Shown: in pieces, positions 5,356 to 6,342 of the stretch
Numbering within the stretch: the first letter of the stretch is position 1
Layout: every line of letters starts with the position of its first letter
Assembly: GCA_041568735.1 (NCBI GenBank)
Contig: JBFFZG010000279.1
Location: 1-6,342, forward strand
Length of the DNA: 6,342 bases
Reading direction: 5' to 3'
Source of the DNA: WTJY01 sp041568735
GTDB taxonomy: Bacteria > Chloroflexota > Anaerolineae > Promineifilales > Promineifilaceae
The notes under the pieces: generated by a model
What the model was told of the DNA's origin: nothing
The model's input: the letters and a program-made list of their open reading frames with translations, nothing else
Databases searched by the model: none
Position numbers and translations under genes: made by a program

Positions 5356-6342
5356 TCAGGAAGGATCGTTGATCGGCAAGTCCACGTCGATCAATCCATT
5401 CTCGCCGGGAGAGACCGGCAGTCGATCTTCGCCGAGCTCGATCTCGACCTTCTCCCCATTTTTCAGCGAAAGGGAGCGCTCCCAAACACGGGCCCCAACC
5501 ATCGAGCGGGCCAGGCTGACCGGCTGAAAAACGATGCTGGGCCACAGGAAGACTTCGGTCGTGCAGTGGCATTCCTTACAGCCGATCGAGCGGCGCAGCT
5601 CGGCCGCCTCCGCCGACTGCCAGATTTCCTGGAAGGATTTCTGCCGGAGATTGCCGATCGGTTTGTGAATTTCACAGACGCCGACATCGCCGTTGGCGTA
5701 GACAACCGCGCTGAGCCGGCCGGCCGTACAGGGGATCACCTGCCGCTGCTGCCGCAGCGTCTCCATTTTCCCCCACTGCAGCATGGGCTCGACGATCGAC
5801 CCGTACCGCTCTTTTTCCCGGGGCGACCAGAGGCGGCGAATGTAATCGTAAAGTGCCTGGTATTCGGGCAGCAGCGGCGCCGCCAGGGCCGGATTTTTCC
5901 GATCGCCGCGGATGATGGCCAGGTTGTGATGGTCCATGTCCGGGCAGCGCTCGTAGAGGTAGGTCGTCAGCGCCTTGATTTCCTTCATGTTGACGTCGGT
6001 GGCCGTAGAAATGGCGTGGATGCGCAGCCGCGGATCTCGCTTCTGCAGCTCGACCAGGGCATCGTAGGTTTCCATCGCCTTGCGGAAGGAATTTTTCGCC
6101 ACGCGGAAGGTGTCGTGAAACTCCGGCATCCCATCCAGGGACAGCTCGACGACAAACAGGTCCAGGGAGGATTCCTTCAGCACATCGCTGACGGCCGCCA
6201 CGGTTTTTTCGGTGAAGTAGCCATTGGATGGCACGTAGACCTGGCGCACCTCATTGTGGGTGATGAACTGGCGCACAATTTCGGCAAAATCCTTGCGAAT
6301 GAAAGGTTCGCCGCCCGAAAGGTTCAGGTTTTCGATCGGTCC
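5356..6342 (-). CDS. Radical SAM/SPASM-domain protein (5' end outside the window)
   Basis: The last 328 residues are present. The frame stays open to the right edge, so the start and the CxxxCxxC cluster motif lie outside. The visible part begins with LNLSGGEPFIRKDF, the SAM-binding GGEP block of radical SAM enzymes, followed by VPSNGYF and ELSLDGMPEFHD (the strand 3 and 4 motifs). A C-terminal SPASM domain follows: Cys205, an ANGDVGVC block ending at Cys223, IGNLRQKSFQEIWQS at 229-243, then CKECHC with Cys255, Cys258 and Cys260. This would bind at least one auxiliary iron-sulfur cluster. About 65 residues follow the last Cys, rich in acidic residues and strands. SPASM enzymes modify peptides, proteins or small molecules; the substrate here is unknown. 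A GTG at 6276 falls inside the conserved domain and is not the true start. It is the first visible gene of the run, 30 bases before the Gfo/Idh gene. Confidence 0.93.
   Translation of the reverse strand, partial: GPIENLNLSGGEPFIRKDFAEIVRQFITHNEVRQVYVPSNGYFTEKTVAAVSDVLKESSLDLFVVELSLDGMPEFHDTFRVAKNSFRKAMETYDALVELQKRDPRLRIHAISTATDVNMKEIKALTTYLYERCPDMDHHNLAIIRGDRKNPALAAPLLPEYQALYDYIRRLWSPREKERYGSIVEPMLQWGKMETLRQQRQVIPCTAGRLSAVVYANGDVGVCEIHKPIGNLRQKSFQEIWQSAEAAELRRSIGCKECHCTTEVFLWPSIVFQPVSLARSMVGARVWERSLSLKNGEKVEIELGEDRLPVSPGENGLIDVDLPINDPS

Noticed and set aside
1..6342. Frequent GATCG/CGATC words, reminiscent of the cyanobacterial HIP1 repeat GCGATCGC
   Set aside because: The full 8-base palindrome is not evidently over-represented. 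The short words fit GC-rich codon use (for example GAT-CGN and ATC-GNN), and the genes show nothing specifically cyanobacterial.

Overview
The window is about 6.3 kb of moderately to strongly GC-rich bacterial DNA. Every confidently called gene lies on the minus strand, so transcription runs from the right edge to the left. Short gaps, 4-base stop/start overlaps (GTGA, and possibly ATGA) and Shine-Dalgarno-type sites point to ordinary bacterial operons. No marker gene fixes the organism. The style would fit a GC-rich Gram-negative lineage (for example Desulfobacterota or a similar environmental group), but this is a guess.

Layout in transcription order: (1) the 3' part of a radical SAM/SPASM gene, cut by the right edge (6342-5356); (2) a Gfo/Idh/MocA NAD(P)-dependent oxidoreductase (5325-4273); (3) a GT4-type glycosyltransferase that overlaps it by four bases (4276-3131); (4) a six-helix ferric-reductase-like membrane protein (about 3107-2430); (5) after the only sizeable gap (216 bases, carrying three copies of a TTTYCAGGYC-like repeat), an extended short-chain NAD-dependent sugar-nucleotide epimerase (2213-1179); (6) a GT2 glycosyltransferase (1154-93). 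A hairpin followed by five T on the minus strand (65-25) probably ends the operon. The first 72 bases might also hold the end of a gene arriving from the left on the plus strand, but this is weak.

Together the genes look like part of a surface-glycan locus (exopolysaccharide, O-antigen or a glycosylated secondary product). The SDR and the Gfo/Idh enzyme would make or remodel a sugar nucleotide, and the two glycosyltransferases would transfer sugars. The radical SAM enzyme and the haem-type membrane protein are the less expected members and could carry out a redox modification. I see no transposon, CRISPR array, rRNA or tRNA. I cannot claim a clearly new system. The best leads are the Cys/His pair in the SDR, which resembles that of 3,5-epimerases, and the pairing of a haem membrane protein and a radical SAM enzyme with glycosyltransferases.
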